A stretch of 64,000 nucleotides of DNA. Origin: Sulfurimonas sp. GTDB lineage: Bacteria > Campylobacterota > Campylobacteria > Campylobacterales > Sulfurimonadaceae. The notes below the pieces were generated by a model. The model was given only the letters and a program-made list of their open reading frames with translations. It was not told the origin of the DNA and ran no database searches. Where the stretch lies: NCBI RefSeq assembly GCF_029027405.1, contig NZ_CP093396.1, positions 310,001 to 374,000 on the forward strand, in the 5' to 3' direction. The translations under genes were made by a program, and so were the position numbers. Shown in pieces: positions 35,592-43,498 of the stretch; position 1 is the stretch's first letter; the number at the start of each line of letters is the position of its first letter.

Positions 35592-36390
35592 TCCTAAAAT
35601 ATACTACTATGTTCATACAGGTCATCGTATAGGTTTAGATAGGTTTAGAAGAGCGTGTACGATACTTAGACTTTTTAAAGATGTTGATATAACACTTTTA
35701 TGTTCTGATTTTCGTATAGCACAAGTTGCTTGTGACTTTGGGATTGAGAAAAGTGTAGGGATTGATGTTGTTAGAAATATTCCACATATTGCAAATCAAG
35801 GAGATAAGTTAATCTTTGATTCTGATGAAGCAAATCCTATAATGCTTGAAGATATGAAACATTTTTTTTCATCTTTTGTGCATATCAAAAATGATATGGT
35901 AGTAGTAGATGATAAATATTTTAAAAAATATGATAAAACCATTGAAATTGCACTCTTTTTTGGCGATGATGATTATGAAAAAGATTTAGAGAAAAATTTT
36001 TCTTTTTTTAATGGATTAGATTTAGACTTACAGTTAGGATTTTATTATTTTTTAGATTATGAAGATATGTTAAGAGAAAAGTTTCCTCGGCATCATGAGT
36101 TTGAAGATTATGATGAGCTAATAACAAAATCTAAAATTTTAATCACACCATCCCCTCAGGCTGTTTTAGAAAATCTTGCATCTGGTGGAAAACCTATCTA
36201 TATTCAAAGAGAGGACTATACTAGTAAATATCAAAAAATATTTGATAAACTAAATATCCCTGTTGTAAAAGGTTATGATAAAAAGCAACTTGTGATAATA
36301 CTCGAATCTATAGACAATCATAACTATTACAAAGTGCAACAAAACAGCGTTCAAACCTATAAATTTATAAAAGAAAACTTAAATTTATGA
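35584..36390 (+). CDS. Conserved hypothetical, GT-B-like glycosyltransferase fold
   Basis: I place the start at the ATG at 35584 because a GAGAGAAA site precedes it; a frame from 35563 would extend further into mnmG. It still overlaps mnmG by 8 bases. The 268-residue protein begins [19 protein letters not shown], resembling the N-terminal domain of MurG-like GT-B enzymes, and has [23 protein letters not shown], similar to the nucleotide-sugar-binding C-terminal half of that fold. The family is not firmly recognised, so enzymatic function is inferred only. Confidence 0.5.
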   Translation: MHNPKIYYYVHTGHRIGLDRFRRACTILRLFKDVDITLLCSDFRIAQVACDFGIEKSVGIDVVRNIPHIANQGDKLIFDSDEANPIMLEDMKHFFSSFVHIKNDMVVVDDKYFKKYDKTIEIALFFGDDDYEKDLEKNFSFFNGLDLDLQLGFYYFLDYEDMLREKFPRHHEFEDYDELITKSKILITPSPQAVLENLASGGKPIYIQREDYTSKYQKIFDKLNIPVVKGYDKKQLVIILESIDNHNYYKVQQNSVQTYKFIKENLNL

Positions 36391-36411
36391 TTACTTAAAA
36401 GTAATTTAGTA

Positions 36412-36417
36412 TATAAT
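36412..36417 (+). promoter_or_regulatory. -10 box for petABC
   Basis: TATAAT 33 bases before petA, preceded by the T-rich GTAATTTAGTA stretch typical of Campylobacterota promoters without a clear -35. Confidence 0.5.
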
Positions 36418-36450
36418 AAGCTTTTAAAATTCACACTAAAGTGAGCAAAT

Positions 36451-36981
36451 ATGCAAAACAGTAGCCGTAGAGGTTTTATGGGGAAAGCATTTGGTGCCGT
36501 TGCGGCAGTAGGTGCAGTAGGTTCATTGGTTGCAATGAAAAGTAGTTGGGATCCACTTCCAAGCGTTAAGGCAGCAGGTTTTACAACTCTTGATATGAGT
36601 ATATATGAAGAGGGTGTTATGGTTACAGAGAAATGGAGAGGGAAACCAATCTTTGTACTTAAAAAATCTGCAGCAGTTATGGAACAAGAAAAGGGAAACG
36701 AAGCTGCTGAGGCTAGAAATATTAAAATTGGCGATGCTAACTATATGGTTGCTATTGGTCTTTGTACACACTTAGGCTGTATTCCAGCATTTAGACCAGC
36801 TGAAAATGATTTTTTATGTGCATGTCATGGTGGACAGTTTGAAGCATCTGGATTGGTTAAAAAAGTTCCACCACCGCGTGGCTTGGATATACCTCCATTT
36901 AGAATAGATGGTAATAAGTTGGTTTTAGGTGAAGTTGGACCAGAATTCCAGACGATGAAAGACACTGGCGTTACGCTATAA
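36451..36981 (+). CDS. petA: Cytochrome bc1 complex Rieske iron-sulfur subunit
   Basis: A 176-residue Rieske protein with an N-terminal twin-arginine signal anchor (SSRRGFMGKAFGAVAAVGAVG). The [2Fe-2S] ligands are in CTHLGC and CACHGG. It transfers electrons from quinol to the c-type subunit at the periplasmic face. First gene of petABC, with a TATAAT upstream. Confidence 0.96.
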   Translation: MQNSSRRGFMGKAFGAVAAVGAVGSLVAMKSSWDPLPSVKAAGFTTLDMSIYEEGVMVTEKWRGKPIFVLKKSAAVMEQEKGNEAAEARNIKIGDANYMVAIGLCTHLGCIPAFRPAENDFLCACHGGQFEASGLVKKVPPPRGLDIPPFRIDGNKLVLGEVGPEFQTMKDTGVTL

Positions 36982-36995
36982 AAAGAGGAGAGTAA

Positions 36996-38210
36996 ATGGC
37001 ACATTTTACAAAGGCAACAAGTGTTAAAGATTGGTTAAACCAACGATTGGCAATTGAAAAAGTTGAAAAAGTTATGGCATCCGAATATTGGATTCCAAAA
37101 AATATAAACTTCTTGTGGGCGATGGGTATGGTTCTTGTAATCACTTTCGTTTTTCTTTTAGTTTCAGGTATATTTTTATTGATGTACTATGTACCAACTG
37201 TTGAGGGCGCATTTTATAGTGTAAACTATACTATTATGCGAGAAGTTGGTTTTGGTTGGTTATGGCGACATGTTCATGGTGTTGCGGCATCTGTTGTTTT
37301 CTTAATTATGTATATTCACATGTTTACAGGTATTTACTACGGCTCTTATAAAAAAGGTCGTGAGATGATTTGGTTATCGGGAATGTTACTATTTATTGCA
37401 TTTTCAACTGAAGCATTTTCAGGATACATGTTACCATGGGGTCAAATGAGTTACTGGGCAGGTATGGTTATTACTAACCTTTTCTCTGGTGGTTCTTTAC
37501 ACGCTGATGGACTTGTTGAGTGGATTCGTGGGGATTATGTTCCTGCTCAAGCATTCTTAGGTCGTTTCTTTATGCTTCATGTGCTTCTAGTACCTATCGC
37601 AATTTTAGGTCTTATCGGTCTTCACTTTGCAGCATTAAGAATTCCTCATGTTAATAATCAAGATGGGGAAGAGATTGATTTTGATGTTGAGTCTAAAAAA
37701 TATTTAGCTGGCGATAAAGCAGGAAGTAAAGTTATGCGTTTTGCAAATGACTTTATGTCTAAAGATATGATGGTTGTTGGAATTTATTTAATCTTCTTCT
37801 TCTATCTTGTATTTTACAACTATGGTTTCGCTATGGATCCTGTAAACTTTGACCCTGCTGATGGACTTAAGACTCCTGCGCATATTTATCCTGAGTGGTA
37901 TTTTTTATGGTCTTATGAGATTCTTCGTCCTTTTTCTATTGATATTGGTTTAGTATTATTTGCTTTTGCACAAGGTATTTTCGTTGGTTTACCATTCTTA
38001 GATAGAAGTCCAAATGCTGTTCCTGCAAACCGTCGTGGATTATTTAAAATATGGTTCTGGGTAATGTTGTGTAACATGATTGTTCTTACAGCTATGGGTA
38101 AACTACCTCCAGAAGGTATATTTAGTCAAATCGGTTTAGTTTCGGCTATATTGTTTGTTGCTATGTGGGTAATTTTACCAATTATTACAACATTTGAAAA
38201 AAAGTTATAG
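36996..38210 (+). CDS. petB: Cytochrome b of the bc1 complex
   Basis: A 404-residue integral membrane cytochrome b. The four haem-ligand histidines are recognisable in LWRHVHGVAASVVFLIMYIHMF and in RFFMLHVLLVPIAILGLIGLHF (helices B and D). PEWYFLWSYEILR contains the PEWY motif of the quinol oxidation site. About nine to ten hydrophobic segments, so N- and C-terminal halves are fused as in other epsilon bacteria. GAGGAG site precedes the ATG. Confidence 0.96.
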   Translation: MAHFTKATSVKDWLNQRLAIEKVEKVMASEYWIPKNINFLWAMGMVLVITFVFLLVSGIFLLMYYVPTVEGAFYSVNYTIMREVGFGWLWRHVHGVAASVVFLIMYIHMFTGIYYGSYKKGREMIWLSGMLLFIAFSTEAFSGYMLPWGQMSYWAGMVITNLFSGGSLHADGLVEWIRGDYVPAQAFLGRFFMLHVLLVPIAILGLIGLHFAALRIPHVNNQDGEEIDFDVESKKYLAGDKAGSKVMRFANDFMSKDMMVVGIYLIFFFYLVFYNYGFAMDPVNFDPADGLKTPAHIYPEWYFLWSYEILRPFSIDIGLVLFAFAQGIFVGLPFLDRSPNAVPANRRGLFKIWFWVMLCNMIVLTAMGKLPPEGIFSQIGLVSAILFVAMWVILPIITTFEKKL

Positions 38211-38219
38211 GGAGATAAG

Positions 38220-39164
38220 ATGAAAAATAAAGAACCATTAATATTAGCAGTCGTTGTATTCTTTTCGCTTGTAACTTATTATCTTGTTGAGCCTTTTGCT
38301 CATCATGAAATGCACAAGCAAGTAGAGAGTCAAAATTTTACATATGCAGATTTACCTGAGATTACAAAAACAGGAAATGTTGCAAATGGAAAAGAGTTAG
38401 TAACAAATGCAGGTTGTACAGGTTGTCACTCTATAACTGCAGAGGGTGTTCCTGCCCCTATGGATGCAGTTATGGCAGCTCAGAGTTATGGTGTGAATCC
38501 ACCAGATTTAAGTAATGCTGGTGTAGTTTACGATGCTAAATTTCTAGCAGACTTGATTAAAAACCCTGCACATGCTTTAAATGTTGAGCATAAGTTTGAT
38601 GAAGCTAAAGGTCAGATGCACCCAATGGTAGCATTTTACGGAATGGGTGGAGATATAGACCAAGAAATAGCTGATATGGTAGCTTATCTTAAGTCAATTG
38701 CTGTTAGTCCGTCTGAAGTAACACCTGTTATGGCATTTGAGAATGCTTGTGGTAGATGTCATGCTGTTAATTATGAAAAATGGACTCAAATTGGTACTAA
38801 ACCAACATTTAAACATGAAAAAGACTCTTTAGCTTTTGATATTAAAGTATTAGAGTATCAAGATTCACTTAAAGCTTATATGGGTAAATTACCACCAGAT
38901 TTAAGTATGTATATTCGTTCTCGTTCACAAGAGTTTATAGAAACTTTTGTTGAAAATCCTCAAAGTCATTTGCCAGGAACTTCTATGCCTCGTGTTGGTA
39001 TAACAGCTGATAGTATGGATAAAATCGTTGAGTATATGTTAGATTCTGGAGATACTAAACGCCATGAAAGAGCATCCGTAGGTATGAAAGTTATGCTTTA
39101 TACTCTAATCTTCGCTCTATTTGCTTTCTTGTGGAAAAAACAAGTTTGGAAAGACTTGCACTAG
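38220..39164 (+). CDS. petC: Di-haem cytochrome c subunit of the bc1 complex
   Basis: A 314-residue membrane-anchored cytochrome with an N-terminal helix (LILAVVVFFSLVTYYLVEPF), two haem c motifs CTGCH (about residue 72) and CGRCH (about residue 178), and a C-terminal anchor (VMLYTLIFALFAFLWKK). Campylobacterota bc1 complexes use this di-haem c-type subunit in place of canonical cytochrome c1. It ends the pet operon and is followed by a branched inverted-repeat element. Confidence 0.94.
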   Translation: MKNKEPLILAVVVFFSLVTYYLVEPFAHHEMHKQVESQNFTYADLPEITKTGNVANGKELVTNAGCTGCHSITAEGVPAPMDAVMAAQSYGVNPPDLSNAGVVYDAKFLADLIKNPAHALNVEHKFDEAKGQMHPMVAFYGMGGDIDQEIADMVAYLKSIAVSPSEVTPVMAFENACGRCHAVNYEKWTQIGTKPTFKHEKDSLAFDIKVLEYQDSLKAYMGKLPPDLSMYIRSRSQEFIETFVENPQSHLPGTSMPRVGITADSMDKIVEYMLDSGDTKRHERASVGMKVMLYTLIFALFAFLWKKQVWKDLH

Positions 39165-39170
39165 TTAAAT

Positions 39171-39242
39171 GCGAAAGGAACGCACCACACTTTTGCTTTA
39201 GCAACGGTGGTGTCGGCATTTAGTGCCAGACATTCCTTTCGC
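39171..39242. repeat. Branched inverted-repeat element between petC and the RDD gene
   Basis: Closing stem GCGAAAGGAA/TTCCTTTCGC (39171-39180 with 39233-39242). Inside are two further hairpins: CACCAC/GTGGTG (39183-39188 with 39207-39212) enclosing TTGC-TTTA-GCAA, and GGCA-TTTAG-TGCC (39215-39227). Together they make a three-way junction of 72 bases between two convergent genes. Likely a bidirectional terminator or a small mobile repeat. Confidence 0.6.
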
Positions 39243-39261
39243 TTAGAACCTTAAATAAGTT

Positions 39262-39720
39262 CTAATCTTTTTCAAAAACTACTAAAGTTCCACTTACTAA
39301 ATCATGTAAAGCTCTTCTGTCTTTTGTGTAAAATGAAACGAATAAACCTAAAATAGTAGTAGCTGTAAATAAAAATGCTACAAATCTTAACATCGCTCTA
39401 AAAAATCCAATGTATTCCCCAGTTTTTGCATTAACTACTTTTAAATTATAAGCTTTTTTCCCAGGAGTTTGTCCAAGTTTACTTAAAAAGATACTATATA
39501 TAACACCATAAGTAAGAGTTCCAAGAAGTGGTGCAAACTCTGAAGCTTGAAGAGCATCTTTACCACTTACTATAACATAGGTAACTATAAACATTACAGG
39601 CATATATATCATAAACATGTCAGTAATGAAGGCTTTGATTCTATTTACAACGCTAGCATGTATATATTTTGGTTTGACTTTATCGGTATTTTGTTTATTT
39701 TTAATATTTCTAAATCTCAT
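39262..39720 (-). CDS. RDD-family membrane protein
   Basis: A 152-residue minus-strand membrane protein. RIKAFITDMFMIYMPVMFIV contains the R/D/D pattern of the family and LSKLGQTPGKKAYNLKVV the second conserved block; RFVAFLFTATTILGLFVSF and YTKDRRALHDLVSGTLVV close it. About four hydrophobic segments. RDD proteins are small membrane proteins whose function is mostly unknown; some act as sodium/proton antiporters. Convergent with petABC. Confidence 0.85.
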   Translation of the reverse strand: MRFRNIKNKQNTDKVKPKYIHASVVNRIKAFITDMFMIYMPVMFIVTYVIVSGKDALQASEFAPLLGTLTYGVIYSIFLSKLGQTPGKKAYNLKVVNAKTGEYIGFFRAMLRFVAFLFTATTILGLFVSFYTKDRRALHDLVSGTLVVFEKD

Positions 39721-39873
39721 AAAGAAGATTATAGCAAATTAGATATTGATTTTATATTATAAAATTTCAAAGAATTGAATGACAATTCACTCATTTTAGG
39801 CTAAATACTCATCAAAAGTAAACAAATAGCAAATAATATGTATAATTTAAACTTAATTTAAAAAATCTCCTTG

Positions 39874-39879
39874 TATAAT
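39874..39879 (+). promoter_or_regulatory. -10 box of the porin gene
   Basis: TATAAT in CTTGTATAATAAACG, 67 bases before the porin ATG. The remaining 225-base gap is AT-rich with a second TATAAT at 39841-39846; no other structure was seen. Confidence 0.5.
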
Positions 39880-39945
39880 AAACGTTAGAAGCAACTATCA
39901 CTTTTTTATCAAAGTTTTAGTGCTGAATAAAACAGGAGAATTAAT

Positions 39946-41286
39946 ATGAAAAAAACTTTAGTTTCTTTAGCGGCAGCGTCGTTAATTGTTACATCTGCAA
40001 TGGCAGCTGACAAAGGTATAGATATAGTAACAACTGGTCAAGCAGTAGTTTATTATGAAACTGGTTCTGATAATGGTAAGGGTGATACATCATTATTTAA
40101 TCAAGATAACTCAGTAGCAAATGTTGGTGTTCAATTAAATTTAAATGCTGATCTTAAAAATAACTTTACTTTTGGCTCTCAAATCACTTATTTAGGTACG
40201 GCTGGTTTAAATAGAAATTTAGTTGGTGATACTGGTGTTAAGCAACTTGGTGGTAGTGCTCCTGTAACACAGGAATTTGGAGCAAGTAAGACTACTGATG
40301 ATTTAGCATTAACAAAAATCTTTATTGCTAAGAAGATTGGAAATACTACAGTAAAAATTGGTCGTCAAGAACTTCCAAAATCACTTTCTCCATTAGCTTT
40401 TACTGAAGGTTGGAATGTATTCAAAAATACTTTTGAATCTATCTTAATAGTAAATTCTGATATCCCAAATACTACAATAGTTGGTGCTGCAGTTGGTGCA
40501 AGTACTAAATCTGCAGGTAATGGTTTAAGTGAAATGTCTAACTTAGGTGTTGTAACTTCTACTGGTAAAACACAAGTGGCTGGTTCTGCTTATATGTTGA
40601 CTGTTCAAAATAAATCTATTCCTATGACTGCGATTACTGCTTCTTACTATAATTTATCTAAAGTGGATGGGCAAGCTGGTAGTTTAGTTCCTAATAGTGA
40701 TATTGGTGCAGACGCTGTTTGGGTAGATGTTAAAGTAGCTGGTAAAGATTTACCGATGGGTCTTAAAGTTGGATTACAAGCTGGCTCAATTATGCCAGAA
40801 AGCAAACTTGATACTGTTAAATTTGCTAACACTACTGCATTTGGTGCAAAAATTGGTTTAAAACCTATAGATGCATTAACATTATGTTTAGCATATACTT
40901 CAGTTGATGGAGATAAAAGTAAGCACAATGTAGCAATCGTTAACACTGGTGGAATTAAGACACCTTTATATACTCAAATGGTATATAATCAAGATGCAAT
41001 TTCTTTAGATGCAAATACTTTCATGATTAAAGGTGTTTATAACACTGGCGATTATGGTAAAATCATTGCTCAATACGCTGCTACAAGTGCTGGTGAAAAA
41101 AACAGATTAAATAGAAATGGAGAAAAGACTGATTATTCTGAATTTGACTTAATCTATAAAGTAAAAGCTGGTGGTATTCAATACTTCGCTGCTTGGGTTA
41201 ATCGTTCTTGGTCAAAAGTTAATAGTACTATTGATAAAGAAGACAATCAAAACAAAATCCGTGTTTGGGCTCGTTACAACTTCTAG
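39946..41286 (+). CDS. Major outer-membrane porin
   Basis: A 446-residue protein with a clear signal peptide (MKKTLVSLAAASLIVTSAMA, cut before ADKG), then alternating amphipathic strands rich in Gly, Asn, Ser and Thr, and a terminal phenylalanine (VWARYNF) as in outer-membrane barrels. KIGRQELPKSLSPLAFTEGW and TVKIGRQ resemble the major outer-membrane proteins of Campylobacterota (OprD/MOMP-like). It is preceded by a strong promoter and AGGAG site and followed by a solid terminator, consistent with high expression. Substrate specificity unknown. Confidence 0.82.
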   Translation: MKKTLVSLAAASLIVTSAMAADKGIDIVTTGQAVVYYETGSDNGKGDTSLFNQDNSVANVGVQLNLNADLKNNFTFGSQITYLGTAGLNRNLVGDTGVKQLGGSAPVTQEFGASKTTDDLALTKIFIAKKIGNTTVKIGRQELPKSLSPLAFTEGWNVFKNTFESILIVNSDIPNTTIVGAAVGASTKSAGNGLSEMSNLGVVTSTGKTQVAGSAYMLTVQNKSIPMTAITASYYNLSKVDGQAGSLVPNSDIGADAVWVDVKVAGKDLPMGLKVGLQAGSIMPESKLDTVKFANTTAFGAKIGLKPIDALTLCLAYTSVDGDKSKHNVAIVNTGGIKTPLYTQMVYNQDAISLDANTFMIKGVYNTGDYGKIIAQYAATSAGEKNRLNRNGEKTDYSEFDLIYKVKAGGIQYFAAWVNRSWSKVNSTIDKEDNQNKIRVWARYNF

Positions 41287-41307
41287 TAAGCATTTAGCTT
41301 AATAGAC

Positions 41308-41319
41308 GCGATTTATCGC
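41308..41319. repeat. Short TTTA-loop hairpin
   Basis: GCGA-TTTA-TCGC between the porin stop and its terminator. Small, but the TTTA loop recalls the REP-like units and the petC element elsewhere in the window. Confidence 0.35.
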
Positions 41320-41326
41320 AAAACTT

Positions 41327-41351
41327 TATTCCCACGCAAAGCGTGGGAATA
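41327..41351. terminator. Terminator after the porin gene
   Basis: TATTCCCACGC, AAA loop, GCGTGGGAATA: a perfect 11-bp stem, followed by TCTTCTTAC. Symmetrical and strong; terminates the porin mRNA. Confidence 0.8.
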
Positions 41352-41371
41352 TCTTCTTACATTAATTTTAC

Positions 41372-41394
41372 TCAAAACTCTTTATGGTATAATT
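41372..41394 (+). promoter_or_regulatory. Promoter, first copy of a duplicated 23-bp box
   Basis: TCAAAACTCTTTATGGTATAATT with the -10 box TATAAT at 41388-41393. The same 23 bases with one change recur at 41806-41828. The ATG of the next gene is only 6 bases after the -10, so the transcript would be leaderless or nearly so. Confidence 0.6.
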
Positions 41395-41399
41395 GTTAC

Positions 41400-41573
41400 A
41401 TGAAAAAACTGTACACTGAAACAGGTAAATATTTATATGATATATCCAAGATAATTCTGGGTTTAGCAATAATTACACCTATGATAAAAGATGAACAGAT
41501 AAGTATTTTAGCTATTTTAATAGTACTTATTGTATTTTCAGTAGGTGCTGTTTTGATAAAAAAAGGAGAATGA
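41400..41573 (+). CDS. 57-residue two-helix membrane protein
   Basis: I use the ATG at 41400 rather than one at 41343, because the upstream part overlaps the porin terminator and promoter. The protein begins MKKLYTETGKYLYDISKIIL, has two short hydrophobic segments (IILGLAIITPM and ILAILIVLIVFSVGAVLI) and a basic end. No family recognised with confidence. It begins a run of three tiny membrane genes. No Shine-Dalgarno site can exist if the predicted start of transcription is right. Confidence 0.6.
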   Translation: MKKLYTETGKYLYDISKIILGLAIITPMIKDEQISILAILIVLIVFSVGAVLIKKGE

Positions 41574-41574
41574 C

Positions 41575-41670
41575 ATGAGCTTAGAAATCGCAACATTATT
41601 TTTATTGGCAGGTGTGCTATTAACCATATATATAATAAGTAAACTAGATAAAAAACATTCACGCCACTAA
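41575..41670 (+). CDS. 31-residue single-span membrane miniprotein
   Basis: ATG AGC TTA ... CAC TAA, encoding MSLEIATLFLLAGVLLTIYI then a basic tail ISKLDKKHSRH. One transmembrane helix. It starts one base after the preceding stop and has a very good AAAAGGAGAA site at 41561-41570, inside the upstream gene. Tight packing and a good ribosome site argue that it is translated. No family recognised. Confidence 0.6.
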   Translation: MSLEIATLFLLAGVLLTIYIISKLDKKHSRH

Positions 41671-41694
41671 AATAAAAAGCTTAAAGGATTTATA

Positions 41695-41781
41695 ATGGAA
41701 TTTATTGTTATCGCAACTATTGCTTTTTTTATTGCAACTATAGTTTATGTTGGTATAAATGCAGGTGAAATGACTAACTAA
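41695..41781 (+). CDS. 28-residue single-span membrane miniprotein
   Basis: ATG GAA TTT ... AAC TAA, encoding MEFIVIATIAFFIATIVYVG followed by INAGEMTN. One hydrophobic helix with short polar ends. An AAAGGA site lies 9 bases ahead. Third of three consecutive tiny membrane genes, before the lipoprotein gene with its own promoter. No family recognised. Confidence 0.55.
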   Translation: MEFIVIATIAFFIATIVYVGINAGEMTN

Positions 41782-41805
41782 AGTTTTCAAATGTATTAAT
41801 ATCAA

Positions 41806-41828
41806 TCAAAACTCTTTATGATATAATT
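41806..41828 (+). promoter_or_regulatory. Promoter, second copy of the duplicated 23-bp box
   Basis: TCAAAACTCTTTATGATATAATT with TATAAT at 41822-41827, differing from the copy at 41372 by one base. It drives the lipoprotein gene whose ATG is at 41857. Confidence 0.6.
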
Positions 41829-41856
41829 TCTCTAATATTAAATAAAAGAGAAACTT

Positions 41857-42525
41857 ATGAAAATTACCAAAATTCTACTACTTTTAGCCATGCTTTTACT
41901 TATCACAGCATGTGGAAGCAAAACACCTTTTAAAGTTCAAAAGCCACTTGATAAAGCTTCTTTAGTTTACATTTATGCACTTTCACAAATAACAGAAGAT
42001 GATGATGCTAGCGATCCAGAGTATAGTATCCGTATAAATAATAAACCATATATGCAAAGAATGAAAGAAGGTGAATATATAGTTTTAAATTTGAAGCCTC
42101 AAGCTATGAGTATTTCAGCTACAAAAAAAGAAATATCAGAACAAGTACTAGAGATGAATTTGGCAGTAGGAAAGACTTATTACCTAAAATTAAGTTCTTC
42201 TGAGGATGGTGTAGTTGATTTTAAACAAGTTGATAATACTACTGGCTCAAAAGAAATAATTAAAACAGGACTTGCTGGTTCATCAGAAGAATCAACAGAG
42301 AATATTATTACAGAATTTGTAAAGTCAACAGAGACAGAATCAATGGAAGTAAAAGCTGTAGCTCCTGCTGTCATCCCTGTTGCAACTCCACAAAAAGTAA
42401 CTCCTCCTCCTGCTCAAAATATCTCTAAAACAGATGAGATTATGAAAGCTTACGAGATGAAAGAAAAAGGCATAGTTACTGATGAAGAATTTAAAGCCTT
42501 AAAAATAAACATATTAAACAAGTAG
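41857..42525 (+). CDS. Lipoprotein with C-terminal SHOCT domain
   Basis: A 222-residue lipoprotein with signal peptide ILLLLAMLLLITAC (lipobox LITAC, lipidated Cys at about residue 19). The middle, ASLVYIYALSQ ... YEGEYIVLNLKP-like region and VGKTYYLKLSS, resembles DUF2846-type lipoprotein domains. A Pro/Val-rich linker leads to a SHOCT motif, DEIMKAYEMKEKGIVTDEEF, a short oligomerisation module. Function unknown; envelope localisation is certain from the lipobox. Confidence 0.75.
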   Translation: MKITKILLLLAMLLLITACGSKTPFKVQKPLDKASLVYIYALSQITEDDDASDPEYSIRINNKPYMQRMKEGEYIVLNLKPQAMSISATKKEISEQVLEMNLAVGKTYYLKLSSSEDGVVDFKQVDNTTGSKEIIKTGLAGSSEESTENIITEFVKSTETESMEVKAVAPAVIPVATPQKVTPPPAQNISKTDEIMKAYEMKEKGIVTDEEFKALKINILNK

Positions 42526-42529
42526 ATAG

Positions 42530-43495
42530 ATGTTAATAGATTCTTATGACAGAGTAGTAGACTATTTAAGAGTTTCAGTAACAGAACGATGTAACTTTAG
42601 ATGCCAGTACTGTATGCCAGAAAAACCATTTTCATGGGTTCCAAAAGAGAACCTACTAAGTTTTGAAGAACTTTTTGAATTCATGAAAATAGCTATAGAT
42701 GAAGGCGTGAACAAGATTCGCATTACTGGTGGCGAGCCACTTTTACGAGAAGATTTGGATAAGTTTATAAATATGATTTATACTTATAAGCCTAGTATAG
42801 ATTTAGCAATGACTACAAATGCTTACTTGTTAAAAGGAACGGCACAAAAGTTAAAAGATGCAGGACTTAAGCGCATAAATGTAAGCATCGATACACTAAA
42901 ACCTGAAGTAGCAAAAGATATTGCACAAAAAGATGTTTTAAAAAATGTACTTGCTGGTGTTGAAGAAGCACTAAAAGTTGGACTAAAAGTTAAAGTAAAT
43001 ATGGTTCCGATGAAAAATGTAAATGCAGATGAAATCATAGATGTTTTAGAGTATTGTAAAAAGCGTTCAATGAGCATAAGATTTATAGAGTATATGGAAA
43101 ATTCTTTTGCATCTAAAGAGATAACAGGTTTAAAATCTGATGAACTTTTAAATATTTTAAGAACAAAGTATGAGTTTAGCGATGATGGCTTTGATGGCTC
43201 TTCTCCTTCTCATTATTTTACAATGAAAGATGGTTATAGATTTGGATTAATCGAGCCTTATGAAGATGACTTTTGTAAACAATGTAACCGCATAAGACTT
43301 ACAGCAGAGGGTAATCTTATCCCTTGTCTTTACTTTGATGAAGCCATCAGTATTTCAAAGGCTATAAAATCAGGCGATATAAAAGCAGCAACGCAAGTAC
43401 TTAAGGAAGTTATTAGAACAAAGCCTGAAAAAAATCGCTGGGGTGGAGATGACGCTGAAGTTTCAAGTCGTGCTTTTTATGAAACTGGTGGCTAG
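42530..43495 (+). CDS. moaA: GTP 3',8-cyclase (molybdenum cofactor synthesis)
   Basis: A 321-residue radical SAM enzyme for the first step of molybdenum cofactor synthesis. The first cluster motif is [17 protein letters not shown] (CX3CX2C), followed by [12 protein letters not shown]; the second cluster is in [20 protein letters not shown]. The usual C-terminal GG appears as YETGG. It starts 4 bases after the lipoprotein gene. The cofactor would serve the formate-dehydrogenase-like protein at 55 kb. Confidence 0.96.
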   Translation: MLIDSYDRVVDYLRVSVTERCNFRCQYCMPEKPFSWVPKENLLSFEELFEFMKIAIDEGVNKIRITGGEPLLREDLDKFINMIYTYKPSIDLAMTTNAYLLKGTAQKLKDAGLKRINVSIDTLKPEVAKDIAQKDVLKNVLAGVEEALKVGLKVKVNMVPMKNVNADEIIDVLEYCKKRSMSIRFIEYMENSFASKEITGLKSDELLNILRTKYEFSDDGFDGSSPSHYFTMKDGYRFGLIEPYEDDFCKQCNRIRLTAEGNLIPCLYFDEAISISKAIKSGDIKAATQVLKEVIRTKPEKNRWGGDDAEVSSRAFYETGG

Positions 43496-43498
43496 TAG

